DNA of 64,000 nucleotides, from positions 60,001 to 124,000 of the forward strand of contig CAJHNH020001159.1 of assembly GCA_905116865.2 (NCBI GenBank). The letters run 5' to 3'. Below, in pieces: positions 44,882 to 55,817 of this stretch; the first letter of the stretch is position 1, and each line of letters begins with the position of its first letter. The position numbers and the translations under genes were made by a program. This DNA comes from Candidula unifasciata. Lineage: Eukaryota; Mollusca; Gastropoda; Stylommatophora; Geomitridae. The notes beneath the pieces are model-generated. The model had not been told where the DNA came from. It saw nothing but the letters and a program-made list of their open reading frames with translations, and made no database searches.

Positions 44882-45290
44882 GAAATTGTGTTGTGAAAAC
44901 TGAATATACTAGGACGTAACACTGAAACAGACTGCTAGTTGGAAACCAGGCGTTGTTTGTCAAAACATACTACATTGCAGGGCGATAACTTTTGGCAGAT
45001 TCTCACGCCCTGGAGAGAGGACCCTTGTGTGTGTCTGTCCCTGTGTGATTACAAGTCAGCTTTTGGCGACCCTGGCAAATTGACAGCTCTCAGACATAAC
45101 AGGCAACGCGGGAAGGGAAGAGGAGAAGGCGTTACCGGCATTCAGGCGGGTTAGTGGCGAGAGGCTAGATTCTGAGGTACTGATTAACTCTCATAGAGGG
45201 CAAGAATCGGGATTCTGTTATGTTTTTATCTTATTTTTCTTCATAAGACAACAGTGTTTAATCTTCTTCTTCTTCTTCTTCTTGGACCCT
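44882..45290. other. No gene seen
   Basis: A 71-codon open frame at 44939-45154 lacks motifs. Short TTC run at 45261-45284. Confidence 0.4.
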
Positions 45291-45299
45291 TCTGTCAGA

Positions 45300-46110
45300 A
45301 AACTTATATCAGGAGGCCGGTAGCCTTTATGAAAGCTATCGTGCAATCCATATCCTCTCGTGTACCATACAGTTTTGTCTTCAGTGTGGTTGGAATAGAC
45401 CAGATTGCGTCTCTGTTGTCAGCATACAGTTGACAGTGTTGGAGCACATGCTCAGCATTTTCGGGTGCCACGCTGCAGGGACACGTCTCTGTATTTCCTA
45501 CACCGAAAAATTTGAGCATATGTTGACGAAATCTGTTGTACCCAGTCCTTAGTCTGAATATGATACACTATCCCTCTCTAGAGAGGCGATGAAGTGAGTC
45601 TTGGGGAGAAAATCTTTTGTGGGTATCCAGCCACCTCTCTTGGATACTAGATTGTATTAATGTTTTTTTTTTAACTCTTGGTGGGTTAAGTCGCTATTTG
45701 GTTGTACCATGTCACTGCCGCTTCTGGTCAATCGGTCCGCTATTTCATTGCCTTCCAAGCCACAGTGACGTGGAATCCACCGCAGTACAGATTGTTCTAC
45801 TGAAGAGCGTGGGTAAATCAGCTGTTGCGTCAAGTCTACAAACTGAGTGTCTTTTGGGTTAACAATTGCTTGTAGAACTGACATAGCATCAGTCAGAAAG
45901 ACCACTCTGCTATATTTGCTGTGCTGTTGTCCATTCAGGAAAGAACATGCCGCTAGAAGTGCTTCTGCCTCTGCTCTGTAATTGGAGGAATATGAACCTA
46001 TTGGTACAGCCTGGTTGATTTGTGAACCATTTGGGCATTCTATGTATATTCCTCCTCCTCCGTCTCTTACTGCTCTCTGTTTTCTGGATGTATTCCATCT
46101 AGAACATGCA
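45300..46110 (-). pseudogene. LINE RNase H domain with terminal zinc-binding segment (second subfamily)
   Basis: Reverse strand: RDGGGGIYIECPNGS (RNase H start, about 46070-46030), SNYRAEAEALLAACSFLNGQ, VVFLTDAMSVLQAIV, then SVEQSVLRWIPRHCGLEGNE and IADRLTRSGS (GNEIAD box, 45740). After a frame change come FRLRTGYNRFRQHMLKFFG and CPCSVAPENAEHVLQHC (45440-45490), a C-x-C-x9-H-x3-C terminal motif typical of I/Jockey-group LINEs. It differs from the ECPECCDV ends of family J. Reverse transcriptase is missing. Stops and frameshifts make it inactive. Confidence 0.85.
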
Positions 46111-46154
46111 GACTTACACTACCCATCCCCTTATGGGATGCAATGTTTCGTTAT

Positions 46155-46335
46155 TTTGAAGCCCTACCCTAGCTCTTGCCAGGGGCCGCAATATAGCCTG
46201 GCAATAAATATGGTCTAATGGCTGAACGCGGTTCCCGGGACTTATCCATGGGTGATCCTTAAACCACATGCTGGCACTTTCTGTCATCGGGTGTTAATAG
46301 CTTGTGTGATGTCCTAGTGGGGTATAAAATCTACT
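46155..46335 (+). repeat. Dispersed repeat family A, copy 3
   Basis: GAAGCCCTACCCTAGCTCTT, GCCAGGGGCCGCAATATAGC, ACATGCTGGCACTTTCTGTC and GCTTGTGTGATGTCCTAG. Confidence 0.85.
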
Positions 46336-46599
46336 TCTCTACTATGTATTCCATCTAAATTGAGATATTTTATTACTGGCATCATGTTCCCCGAATACAG
46401 TTGACAAAGATTGCACTAATGATTTTTTTCGCAGTATTATCAGGGCTTGCCAGAGAATATTAGAACGTTAATATGTTGAGCATGTTGGTAAATGTAAACA
46501 ATTAACCATTTCATAGAGTGAAATAAAGCTTTAGTTGGGAACTCGACTCAGTTCTCAAGTCTTCAGTGAAATTGGCATTGGCTCTATCAGATAATAAAA
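46336..46599. other. No feature seen
   Basis: Unique-looking sequence before the purine tract. Confidence 0.35.
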
Positions 46600-47007
46600 G
46601 GAGGTGCAAAAGAAGGAGGAGACAAAGGAAGAGGAGGAGAAGAGGAATAAAGAGGAAAAGAAAAGAAAAGAAGAAGAAGAAGAAGAAGAAGAAAAAAAAG
46701 GAAGAAAAAGAAGAAAAAGCAGCAGCTGCAACAGAAAAAGAAGAAGAAGAAGAAGAAGAAGAAGAAGAAGAAGAAGAAGAAGAAGAAGAAGAAGAAGAAG
46801 AAGAAGAAGAAGAAGAAGAAGAAGAAGAAGGAAGAAGAAGAAGAAGAAAAAGAAGAAGAAGATAAACGAGGCAAAAGAGAAGAAGAGAAAGGAAGGAAGG
46901 GGAGGAGAAATAGAGGGAGAAGATAAAACAAAGAGAAAGAAGCAAGCAGCAAGAATAAAACAAAGAACTAATAAAAGAAGCAGCAGCAATAACAAAATGA
47001 TAATATG

Positions 47008-47041
<34 letters not shown>

Positions 47042-47044
47042 GAA

Positions 47045-47075
<31 letters not shown>

Positions 47076-47405
47076 AGAAGAAGAAGAAGAAGAAGAAGAA
47101 GAAGAAGAAGAGAAGAAGAGAAGAAGAAGAAGAAGAAGAAGAAGAAGAAGAAGAAGAAGAAGAAGAAGAAGAAGAAGAAGAAGAAGAAGAAGAAGAAGAA
47201 GAAGAAGAAGAAGAAGAAGAAGAAGAAGAAGAAGAAGAAGAAGAAGAAGAAGAAGAAGAAGAAGAAGAAAGAAGAACAACAACAACAACAAGAAAGAAAG
47301 AAGAACAACAACAAGAAGAAGAAGAAGAAGAAGAAGAAGAAGAAGAAGAAGAAAGAAGAAGAGAAGAAGAAGAAGAAGAAGAAGAATTAAAAGAACAAAA
47401 AGAAA
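46600..47405. repeat. GAA purine tract with ATA and AAC patches, 0.8 kb
   Basis: GAAGAA blocks at 46665-46860 and 47040-47390, an AATAAT block at 47005-47045 and AACAAC at 47273-47310. Open frames on both strands (up to 267 codons) are artefacts. Confidence 0.95.
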
Positions 47406-47725
47406 CTGGGCGTAATTTAAACTAGGTCTGCTCGAAGAGGAGACGGATATGGTGCCTGCAATCCGCTTGGTTCCCTATAACTCAGTTAAGAGTAACCAGA
47501 ACCATGAAAACTCAAGTTAGGATTATGGGTCCAAACTCTTGATATCGATCTGCTCTGCATTCGTTCCCCTGTCAATTTTCCAAGTGTGTCTGTCAAGGCG
47601 AGCCATTCTGTTCCGGCGTTGACATAAATTTATCGCTTGCCCTTACAGTCACAATCATCGAGGATTCCAAGCAACTGGCGTTGCTCTTCCAAATGGTGGT
47701 TTAAGGGAACTTTAGAAATGAATGA
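47406..47725. other. No gene seen
   Basis: No homology; short TGAATAAA repeats at 47722-47748 belong to the tail of the next LINE remnant. Confidence 0.35.
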
Positions 47726-48056
47726 ATCATTGAATAAATGAATAAATGAACCAAGAATTGACATCACTGCACTTGGGGCATTCTAACAAGTGATCTGTCT
47801 TCTTCTTTTTCAGAGAGCAATAAAGAATTTCCATACTGATGGCGCCAGTTGCCATATATATGTTAGCTCGCGCCCGTTTAAAATTAAACTGTCTGCTCGC
47901 TCTAATCTGTCTCAGTCTGTCAATGTATTTATAAACTGCTGGTTGTGTTGCACTGTCTACTTGATCATACAGAGCTTTCGCCGCGCATACTTCATTAAAA
48001 AATAGTCCATGTGGGGAAACTGCACTAGCAAAGTGCTGTCGGACACACACAAAAAC
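47722..48056 (-). pseudogene. LINE C-terminal tail (family J)
   Basis: Reverse strand frame of 107 codons: HGLFFNEVCAAKALYDQVDS, QPAVYKYIDRLRQIRASRQF, NIYMATGAISMEILYCSLKK and HLLECPKCSDVNSWFIYSFI. The TGAISMEIL/GTISIGTL and ECPKCSDVNS/ECPECCDVGS matches place it in family J. The longest unbroken C-terminus of the family here, but with neither RNase H active site nor reverse transcriptase. The sense 3' end carries TTCATTTATTCATTTATTCA-type repeats. Confidence 0.8.
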
Positions 48057-48590
48057 TTAAAAGATTAACATTCTGCTATACCTAGTATTCCATTTTAGAC
48101 CGGAAATAGACGGTAGTCTACCGTTTCGCTGTCTGGGGTACTGAGTTTAGTGCTTGGTGCAGCCCTGTGAGCGGTGATTTTTTAAGTGGAATGCCTTTCA
48201 TGTGTGCAACGGTTAAGTCGTTGTATTAAATATGGTCTGTAGCCGGTATGCGTTCAAGCTGGTGACATAAATTATGTATTAATTCTACGTATATATAGCC
48301 GACTAATCCTAACCGACTAATTTCATTAACGAAAGACTGCATTTCTGGTGGCTACTGTTGGTTTTAGCGTCTCTGGCAACTGTAATTTACATTTACTGCG
48401 TGCGCAAATTTCTGGATTGTGCCGGAACTGTTGGCGTTAAAAAGGTAATCACGAAAGCCGGCATTGCACTGAGAGGGAAGAGCGTAATAATAAGCATCTT
48501 GTGCTAGGACAAAAGTGTTATTGGGTAACGGTTTACCTTCACAGGCGATTACCAAAGTCGTGGATCAGTTATGTGTTCCTATATCATTTA
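48057..48590. other. No gene seen
   Basis: Unique-looking DNA; a 63-codon reverse open frame (48364-48555) has no motif. Confidence 0.35.
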
Positions 48591-48639
48591 TGCTAAGTGA
48601 TCGAACACGCTATGTACCGATGTCGATACCGAAACCTCT

Positions 48640-49560
48640 CTCACTATCTCTCTTGTTATGTCTCTCTCTCTCCATCTGTCTTTGTCAGTGCCTATCCTAT
48701 GTTCCCCTCTTATGGTGTCTCTTGTTATATATCTCGCTTCATCTTTTTCTCTCAGTGCCTATCCTATCTTCCCCTCTTATCATGTCTCTTGTTATATCTT
48801 TCTCTCCATCTTTCTCTCCCAGTGCCTATCATGTCTTCCTCTCCTCTCCCACCACGTATCTTGTTTTATAAACATACATATATCTCTTCATCTGTCTTTC
48901 TCAGTGCCTATCCAATCTTCTCCTCCTCTCTTTATGTCTCTTGTTACGTCTCTCTCTCTCTTCATCTCTGTTTCTAGGTGCATTTCTCTCTTTCCCTCCT
49001 CTCTCATTATGTCTCTTGTTACGTCTCTCTCTCTCTTCATCTTTCTTTCTCTGTGCATTTCTCTCTTTCCCTCCACTCTAATTATGTCTCTTGTTATGTC
49101 TCTCTCTCTCTTTATCTTTGTTTCTAGGTGCATTTCTCTCTTTCCATCCTCTCTCATTATGTTCCTTGTTATACCTTTTTCTCTCAGTGTCTATCCTATC
49201 TTTCGCTCCTCTCTCAGTATGTTTCTTGTATATCTCTCTCCATCTCTCAGTGCCTTTTGTTTCTTCCCCTCCTCTCTCACCATGTCTTTTATTTTAGATA
49301 TTTACATATATATTTCTCTCTCTCTCTCCATCTGTCTTTCTCAGAGCCTATCCCATCTTTTCCTCTCATCATGTCTCTTGTTATATATCTCTCTATCCAT
49401 CTTTCTCTCTCAGTACTTGTCCTTTTATCCTAATCTCAAACCCTGTCCCTTGTTTGATCTTTCTCCACCTGTCTCTTTCAGTGTATCTTTCATCTTCCCC
49501 TTCTCTCTCACCACGTCTCTTATGATGTCTCTATCTCTCGATCTTTTTTTTTCCCTCTAT
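48640..49560 (+). repeat. Pyrimidine-rich minisatellite, about 12 units of 60-90 bp
   Basis: Units carry TGTCTCTTGTTAT, a CTCTCTC run, CCATCT or CATCTTT, TCAGTGCCTATCC and TTCCCCTCCTCTC. Unit starts near 48715, 48783, 48853, 48935, 49010, 49085, 49160, 49220, 49283, 49372, 49444 and 49513. The three spacings between 48935 and 49160 are exactly 75 bp. Open frames (up to 311 codons) simply translate the repeat (CISLFPSSLIMSLV) and are not taken as a gene. Confidence 0.9.
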
Positions 49561-49834
49561 AACAATTTACATGCTGAACTACTTTCGTTATAGCAAATAC
49601 ATTTAAAAAAGAATCTTCAACAGAGGCGGTTCTTTGGAATTTGTTCATGATACGATGACAATTATTGAGTACTGAAGCAAACTGGAAGTAGACAAGTAAG
49701 TAGCTTAGAACAAAACAACTGAATCTAAAACAAGAACACGGACTACAGTGTTCGGTGTAGGATTCTTGACATCTCCGAAACAGAAGACGAACTAGTGCCC
49801 GATAGTGGGTGCCATGATTTGTTTTTACAGACGT

Positions 49835-50400
49835 CTTACCCTCCCCCCCCCCCCCACCCCAGTTTCTGTCTCTCCTCCCCCTCTTCCCTCTCTCTCTTTC
49901 TTTCTCTCCTCTCTCTCCCCTCTCCTCCCCTCACTCTCCAGTATTCTGTCCCTATTCCTATCCCCCTCTTCCGATTACAAGGAGAATTAAGGAAATACAG
50001 ACTCTCTCTCTTTCAGGAGATAGAACATCTTTTTTTACTGCCTCTACTTCGTTCTACTTCCTCTATTATTTCATTTTTTACATTCTCTTGTTCTTTGTTT
50101 TATCTTGTTCGCTATCATTTACTCTTTCCCTTTCCTCTGTTTTTATTCAAATCTCTCTTCTCTCTCGCTCTCTCTCTATCTTTTATCCTCTGTCTACTCT
50201 CTCATTTTTACATTCTCTTGTTCCCTTTTCTTCCTCTCTCTCTGTATATCAAATCCTTTTTTTTTTTGCCTCTCTCATCATGTCTCTCTCAACTCATTCC
50301 CTTGCCCTCTCTCTGTGTATATCACTGCCTCTAAATATCTCTCTCTCTCTCTCTCTCTTCTTCTTCTTCTTCTTCTTCTTCTTCCTTGCATCTCTCCTTC
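49835..50400. repeat. Pyrimidine-rich low-complexity stretch
   Basis: C homopolymer at about 49843-49855, CTCTCT runs and a duplicated TTTTTACATTCTCTTGTTC at 50077 and 50204; it ends in CT and CTT repeats at 50338-50385. Confidence 0.85.
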
Positions 50401-50654
50401 GTTCCTCGCTTTGCACAGCTTTTCAAGTTTACAAAGGGCTTAACTGGGAATTATCAGGTATATTTTTTTTTTGCAAGAAAGGTCAATGAGTATGTAGGCA
50501 AATCTAGAATGTCAGTTATAACACAGCCCAAGCCGCAAAGGATTAAGCAGCCTTGATTGTGTACATTCAAATTATCTCCTCTGTTACCTTTTGCAGATTA
50601 ATTGTGGAGGTGGAAATAAACACTCTGGTTTATATAATGTGTCTTCATTTTAGG

Positions 50655-50868
50655 AAGGCGTCTGTGGCTTAGGCGGTGCGAATGCTGGGGTGCCGGGTTC
50701 GATCCCAACTGCGGGCCTGGTGCCTTGCATTGGTTTCGACAGCGTTATCGATAAGCTGACCGTCCAAAAGCAATGGCAAACAACTGGACGTAAATTTGCT
50801 TAGAAAAACCACAACAGCCAAAAGATGCTGGCGTTGGTTCTGCAAAGTCATACACAACTACAAGTAAC
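50655..50868 (+). mobile_element. tRNA-derived SINE family D, best-preserved head
   Basis: A box TGGCTTAGGCGG (50664-50675, one departure from consensus) and B box GGTTCGATCCC (50696-50706, exact). Body: GCATTGGTTTCGACAGCG, CCGTCCAAAAGCAATGGCAA, ACTGGACGTAAATTTGCTTA and GGTTCTGCAAAGTC. It runs directly into a family F copy. Confidence 0.9.
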
Positions 50869-51165
50869 TTTTTCTTAGCTTTCACCGTCCGTAAACGGAA
50901 AGTTCTGGTTTTTCGTCCACCTCTGGATTTTGGTCTTGTTCCAGAACTTCCCTTTTGCATGCACATCCTTTTGACAGATGTAGCTTATCTTTATGCAGGC
51001 TGGATGGTTCCTTGACTTTCAGGCAGTTATCCTCTGATTACGAAGGCAACACCTCTATTTAGTTGCCTTCACGACATGTTTGCTAGGAGGGGCCGAGTTC
51101 TATACCCCATTCCTACCCTCATCAAGAAACGGGGCACTGGAACCTACACGGGGAGTATCCTGTCG
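50869..51165 (+). repeat. Dispersed repeat family F, full copy
   Basis: TTTCACCGTCCGTAAACGGA, TTTCGTCCACCTCTGGATTT, TGGTCTTGTTCCAGAACTTC, GATGGTTCCTTGACTTTCAG, TTTAGTTGCCTTCACGACAT and ACTGGAACCTACACGGGGAG. Confidence 0.88.
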
Positions 51166-51361
51166 TATCCTTTGTTTGTTAAAGCAAGTTTCTTGCATGT
51201 ATGTCGGCTCGCTTTGTATTGACAGATCGCCCCTTCCGTTCTCCAAAGAGTTAATCTCATCGTCCCATCTTCTTCTCGCCTTTCGTTTCTACTTACCACC
51301 AGCATCCGGTACCTATGTTTAACTGATCGACACAAAAACCTTAGTATTGCTACAATATTAC

Positions 51362-51443
51362 TGCCTCAAGTCAGATTCGAACTCACGACAACCAGTCGGA
51401 AAGACACCATGCTAGCCACTGTACAACCGAGACTCACTGCCAG
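51362..51443 (-). mobile_element. tRNA-like sequence or SINE head
   Basis: Reverse strand TACAGTGGCTAGCATGG (A-box-like) and GAGTTCGAATCTGAC (B-box-like), 45 bp apart. Confidence 0.6.
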
Positions 51444-51819
51444 CCAAATAAGCAGTGCCCTAGAGAACACGATTAATTAGCTCTTAACGACATCTGGTTT
51501 AGTGTCATGGCAACAGGAAGCCAGACCGACTACTCGTTAAGTTCAACTGTAGACGGTATTAATTTGTCCATCAGACTTTTCCGACAATAATTCAGCTCTG
51601 TGACAAAAATTTAGATAAACTCAGAGGTCGTGAAAATAGAACAGATTTTGATTATTAGGGTTGTTATCAGTCTAAATATCAGCAATGCACCATCTTCTCA
51701 TGTCGATACACGCTTTTATAATTGCAGCTCATCGAATGGTCTCGTTCTGCTCGTCACTTATCACTGAGTTATTGTATTAGCTTTTTAACTGGTTGGTTAA
51801 CGTGTTGCGTTTGTTTTTA

Positions 51820-52680
51820 ATCACAAATCGACAGACTGGAAAAGGTACAAAATAAAGGAATGCGCATCATACTTTGCTGCACCAAACACACACGATGTAA
51901 AGCAATGAGATACCTACTATACAGATCTTCCAGCTATACAAATCAAGCTAGAAATGCGTCGAGCGGGTACCTACCTCAAAATCACTGAAGACTTTACACA
52001 CCCACTGCACGATGAACAGAATACACATCAAGGCAACAGACTTAAACGAGGCCAGTCTTGGTTTGGTCTTGCAGAGACAGAACTTCAAAGGATGATTTCC
52101 CTTCACGAAATAAACCGTGGAGAGGAACGGACACCCATACCACATGAATAAAAACAGTACCTGTTGATGGTTATAACCCTGACAAGACAGTGCCGTGATT
52201 TGGCGCCCTCAGTAGTTGATGCAGAAGCGAAAGCACCGTAAGATGATGTTATACATACAGATGGTTCTGTGATTGGTGAGAAGCGAAGTGAGTGGGCTTT
52301 AGCGGCAAGAGTCAAAGGGAGAGTCACTAAAGAAGATAGTGGAGCCTTCGCTTCTACCACCAGCAGCATGACCATGGAGGTCATGGCTGTGACAAAGGCC
52401 CTAGAATGGCCAAAAACTCACAAGTTCGCCAATGCATGCTTGCTTAGAGAATGAATGAGCATGCTAAAGAAGACGAAGGCGGGGTACATAATGAAACAGT
52501 GGCTCCATCTGATTCAGCAAGCGGCAATTTGCAAAATCACCTTCATTTTTGTCCCATTTCATGCTGGTGTGAAAGGCAATGAGAGAGCAGGCACTCTGGC
52601 TGGCAGTGCGACTATCAGGGATGGGCATTTATAAACATGAGACATCACCAATGACATAGAAGAGACTTAACGCTGTGAGG
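51820..52680 (+). pseudogene. LINE thumb and RNase H remnant (family J)
   Basis: Starts with the end of the reverse transcriptase region (RLEKVQNKGMRIILCCTKHT, 51835-51894), then IKLEMRRAGTYLKITEDFTH, FGLAETELQRMISLHEINRG and an RNase H fold: VIHTDGSVIGEKRSEWALAA (52249-52308), TMEVMAVTKALEWPKTHKFA, and FVPFHAGVKGNERAGTLAGS (52550-52609). The family's PGHAGV is changed to PFHAGV and the aspartate of GNE-AD to glycine, so even the isolated domain would be dead. In-frame stops at 52149 and 52452. It ends near 52670 without the CPECC tail. Confidence 0.85.
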
Positions 52681-52944
52681 CTTTCAGTTTCTTGGAAAAT
52701 GATTGTTTGACACAACTTCTCTGGGTGACTTTCACTGTATATGTATGGAATAATGCTCGTATTGGCTTCTTTTTGTAATCTTTTCGTTGTCATACTTATA
52801 ACCACAACTCCATAAAACCACATGTGGTTGAGTTACCAGTTACTCTAAACTGATCAGCTCCTTCCACCTATGTCAGTGAGATTCAGTGGACCTAATGTTG
52901 TGATTGAACACAAAGACTCCTGCTGTAGACTATATCATTACTAT
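52681..52944. other. No feature seen
   Basis: Unique-looking DNA between a LINE remnant and a family F copy. Confidence 0.35.
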
Positions 52945-53217
52945 ACAGTTACTTTTATCGGTTGTAAACTAAGGTGAACAGTTTTGGTTATTTGTCCACG
53001 TGTGAACTTTAGTCTTGTTCCAGAATATCGTGCATCTCCGTTACACATATCTGACTTAGTTGCATGCAGACTGTTGATTCCTTGCCTCTCAGGCTTTTGG
53101 GCTCCGAATTTGAAGAAAACCCCTAGTTAGTTGAATATTACGGCAGGCTTTCTAAGAGGCAGTGGGTCTATTCTATTTATCCCACAACGGGACCCCGAAA
53201 CCCACACAGGGAATACA
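52945..53217 (+). repeat. Dispersed repeat family F, full copy
   Basis: TTATCGGTTGTAAACTAAGG, GGTTATTTGTCCACGTGTGA, CAGACTGTTGATTCCTTGCC, CTAGTTAGTTGAATATTACG and GACCCCGAAACCCACACAGG. Confidence 0.88.
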
Positions 53218-55059
53218 TTTTTGATTTTATGTGACTTTATGTTGAAGAAAGTAATCATTACTTCTGTTATTTCAGCTTTATCAAAGACGCAAGTGTGACA
53301 GTACTGATTACAGTCACGTTTATTACAAGAAGGAAATAGAAGGAAAGAAACACACGGAGGAATAAGGAGGTATAGAGTCGCTTGAGATAAAGAAGGTCGC
53401 TACATAGTCTAACAACCCTGAGGGCATTGACTCAAGAGTCGACAAAGACGTGGGTGCATGCCAAGCTTGTTTATGAACTGTTCTAGGCCAATATACTCGT
53501 AAATTAACAGAGGCAGGGCAACGAACAAAGGCAACGACACAAGATTTCCTGGGGTTTTTCCATTCAATTATGCAAAGTGGCTTGGAAAACCATCTTTGGC
53601 GGGAAAGAGAAAGGTTAATAGACGTAAGAAGACACAGGTTCATGAACTCAGGTGCAAAGGAGAGAGGCAGCATCAGGGGTAAATACACTACTGGGAGCCC
53701 TGACAGGGACACTTGCGCTGAGATCTCCGCCAACGAAGGATGCTGTGGGCATTCGGATGATGTCGACACGATGGAGCTAAGTCCATACTTCTGCTGTGGA
53801 ACTTGCCAGATATGCATGAAACATTGCTTGATGATTTGTAAGTAGCTTAAGTTATGTTGCATTAATTAGATAAGATACGGTATGATAATAGCGGTTATCG
53901 CATCTTGGGTTATTGGCAGGACACATGATGATGATTGCTCTGATATGTATTAACTGGATCTTGCGAGTCGTCTAACTGGACACCTGAGACATAGCAGATG
54001 TCATGTTGACAGATCCAAGTGTATTAATGCAACGTATGAGTATCCATATGTATATAATAATGATTTCTGAGACAGACATCATCTTGGAACATTGGAGGAA
54101 AGGAAAGTTATAAAACAACGAGAAACGTTCTGAGCATGCAGCATACGGGGGCTGCCCTCTTATTTAGGTCAGAGGCCCAATATCGTATTTCACAGGTAGA
54201 GAGAGAGAGTGGTTTGGTGAATGAACAGGTGGCCCTAGAATGACCCTTTCTAACGGCCAGACTGTGTCTGCGATGTTTTGATTGTGATACAGGAGGAAAG
54301 CAGCAGGCACTGATGTCCTAAAATGTATAATGATGTATGTATAGTTATGTGTGTCATGATTGTCATGAAGAATATAGGATTCTGTTAGAAGATATAATAA
54401 CTACTGGAAGACCGGCACAGCACATGATGGTGATGGTCATGATAACAGATAAGCATGACGTGTGAAGTATCATATTGAACAGCAGAGTTAGCGCTGCTAG
54501 GGAATGATAACGCCATGTGTATTAACATGATGCAGTTATAATGTTGTTAACATTTAGTTGTGATTTAAAGAGAGAATGATATAAGAAGATATGGGAAAGT
54601 GAAAGTCATTTAGCTTGAACTGTCCTCGGCAAGCTGCTGAGAAGGCAGCACACGGATATAATAGAATTTACCTGTAAAGGGGCGGGACAGGAGTATCAGA
54701 TGTTGAAGTGAGTGGGGGATGCAAGGCCATGTCTGTAGCCAGATTGTTGTCGTTGAAGAGGAAATGCATGGGCATTCATGTGGTAAAAGTAATTAATGCA
54801 TGTATGGTTATGCATAGTAATATGTTTTGAATAAGAAGTACATGTGAGTTAGTGGATGGAGGTTTATTCAAGGGTATAAGAATGCCTGTTTAAAGGGAGA
54901 ACTATTCGTATGAAGAAAGGCAGTTGTTTGCAGGGTAGAATAAGATGTATGTTGTTGCGTTCACGTTTATATGCTTGGCAATGTGAACTTTTAGATTGTT
55001 TGAATATATTTAACAGGTGACATGGCAGTTTCTGTCATGGTGTGCAGGGTTGGCTATAG
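53218..55059. other. Longest repeat-poor stretch; no gene established
   Basis: About 1.8 kb of fairly normal composition. A reverse-strand open frame of 179 codons (53323-53862) ends in a TAA that overlaps an AATAAA (53319-53324 reversed), but its protein (Ser/Pro/Leu/Cys-rich) matches nothing I know. A plus-strand frame (53570-53845) ends with a cysteine-rich segment (FCCGTCQICMKHC). Neither has splice or promoter support. From 53860 onward only AT-rich DNA is seen. Confidence 0.4.
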
Positions 55060-55240
55060 TTAGATGGTATCTAGACTGCAATCAGCAGTATGGCTAGATG
55101 GTAGTCGGTTTTTGGCTATAGGTTTGCTGGTCTTTGGATTGCAATCAGCAGTACGGTTAGATGGTAGTCGGTATTTGGCATTAGAGTAGATGGCTAGATT
55201 GTAGTTGTTATTTGGCTTATTATTTGTAGAGCAATGAAGG
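55060..55240. repeat. 62-bp partial tandem repeat
   Basis: GCAATCAGCAGTATGGCTAG and ATGGTAGTCGGTTTTTGGC at 55078-55117 recur at 55141-55180 with two changes; a third, weaker copy of GGCTAGAT-GTAGT follows. Confidence 0.75.
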
Positions 55241-55817
55241 AAATTCTAGGCGTCATTTGCTAGTTTATCGTTGAGTGGATTATGCTGTCAGTTACTGAGT
55301 TTTATAGTGTGAGGACGTTCTGTTTATAACATAATATAACATCTGTCGGTTGTGTAACATGAGATAGACGACTTTGTAATGCTGTTTCTTAATAAACATG
55401 ATTGTTAGTTTTTATTCTTTTATTCCATCGTTAGTTTGTTGAGTATAGGAGTGGTACTATTATTGTTAGTCTCTGTAGTCTTTATACCACCACCACTTTA
55501 CTATATATCTACTCTCTCCTTCATAAGACCTCCACTGACTATTACCTGATCGTTTGGGGTGTAGACTCATTACTACACTCTCCACACAGGAGAACCTATT
55601 GTCCTCTTAAGCATCCTTTAACTATTATTTCTTCTTGTCTGTCTCTCTCTACTTTTATATCTTCTCTTCTTCTTCTATCCCCTCTTTAAAATGTACACCA
55701 CTGTGACACAAGGAACCAGCAGTTTTCTTTATTCATCTGATAAATGCTTGCACACAGTGAAGACGAAACAGCGTCGACTGGCTAAAGACAGTAACTTATT
55801 TTTTGTCTGATGAATTG
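55241..55817. other. No gene seen
   Basis: A plus-strand AATAAA (55391-55396) followed by a T-rich and GTT-rich segment could be a polyadenylation signal, but no upstream gene is visible. Confidence 0.35.

Noticed and set aside
46511..47314. 267-codon Phe/Leu/Ser-rich frame resembling a membrane protein
   Set aside because: Complement of a GAA tract; hydrophobicity is an artefact.
48658..49593. 311-codon hydrophobic frame with regular CISLFPSSLIMSLV repeats
   Set aside because: All repeats follow the DNA minisatellite and other phases are open too; no start context, no homology.
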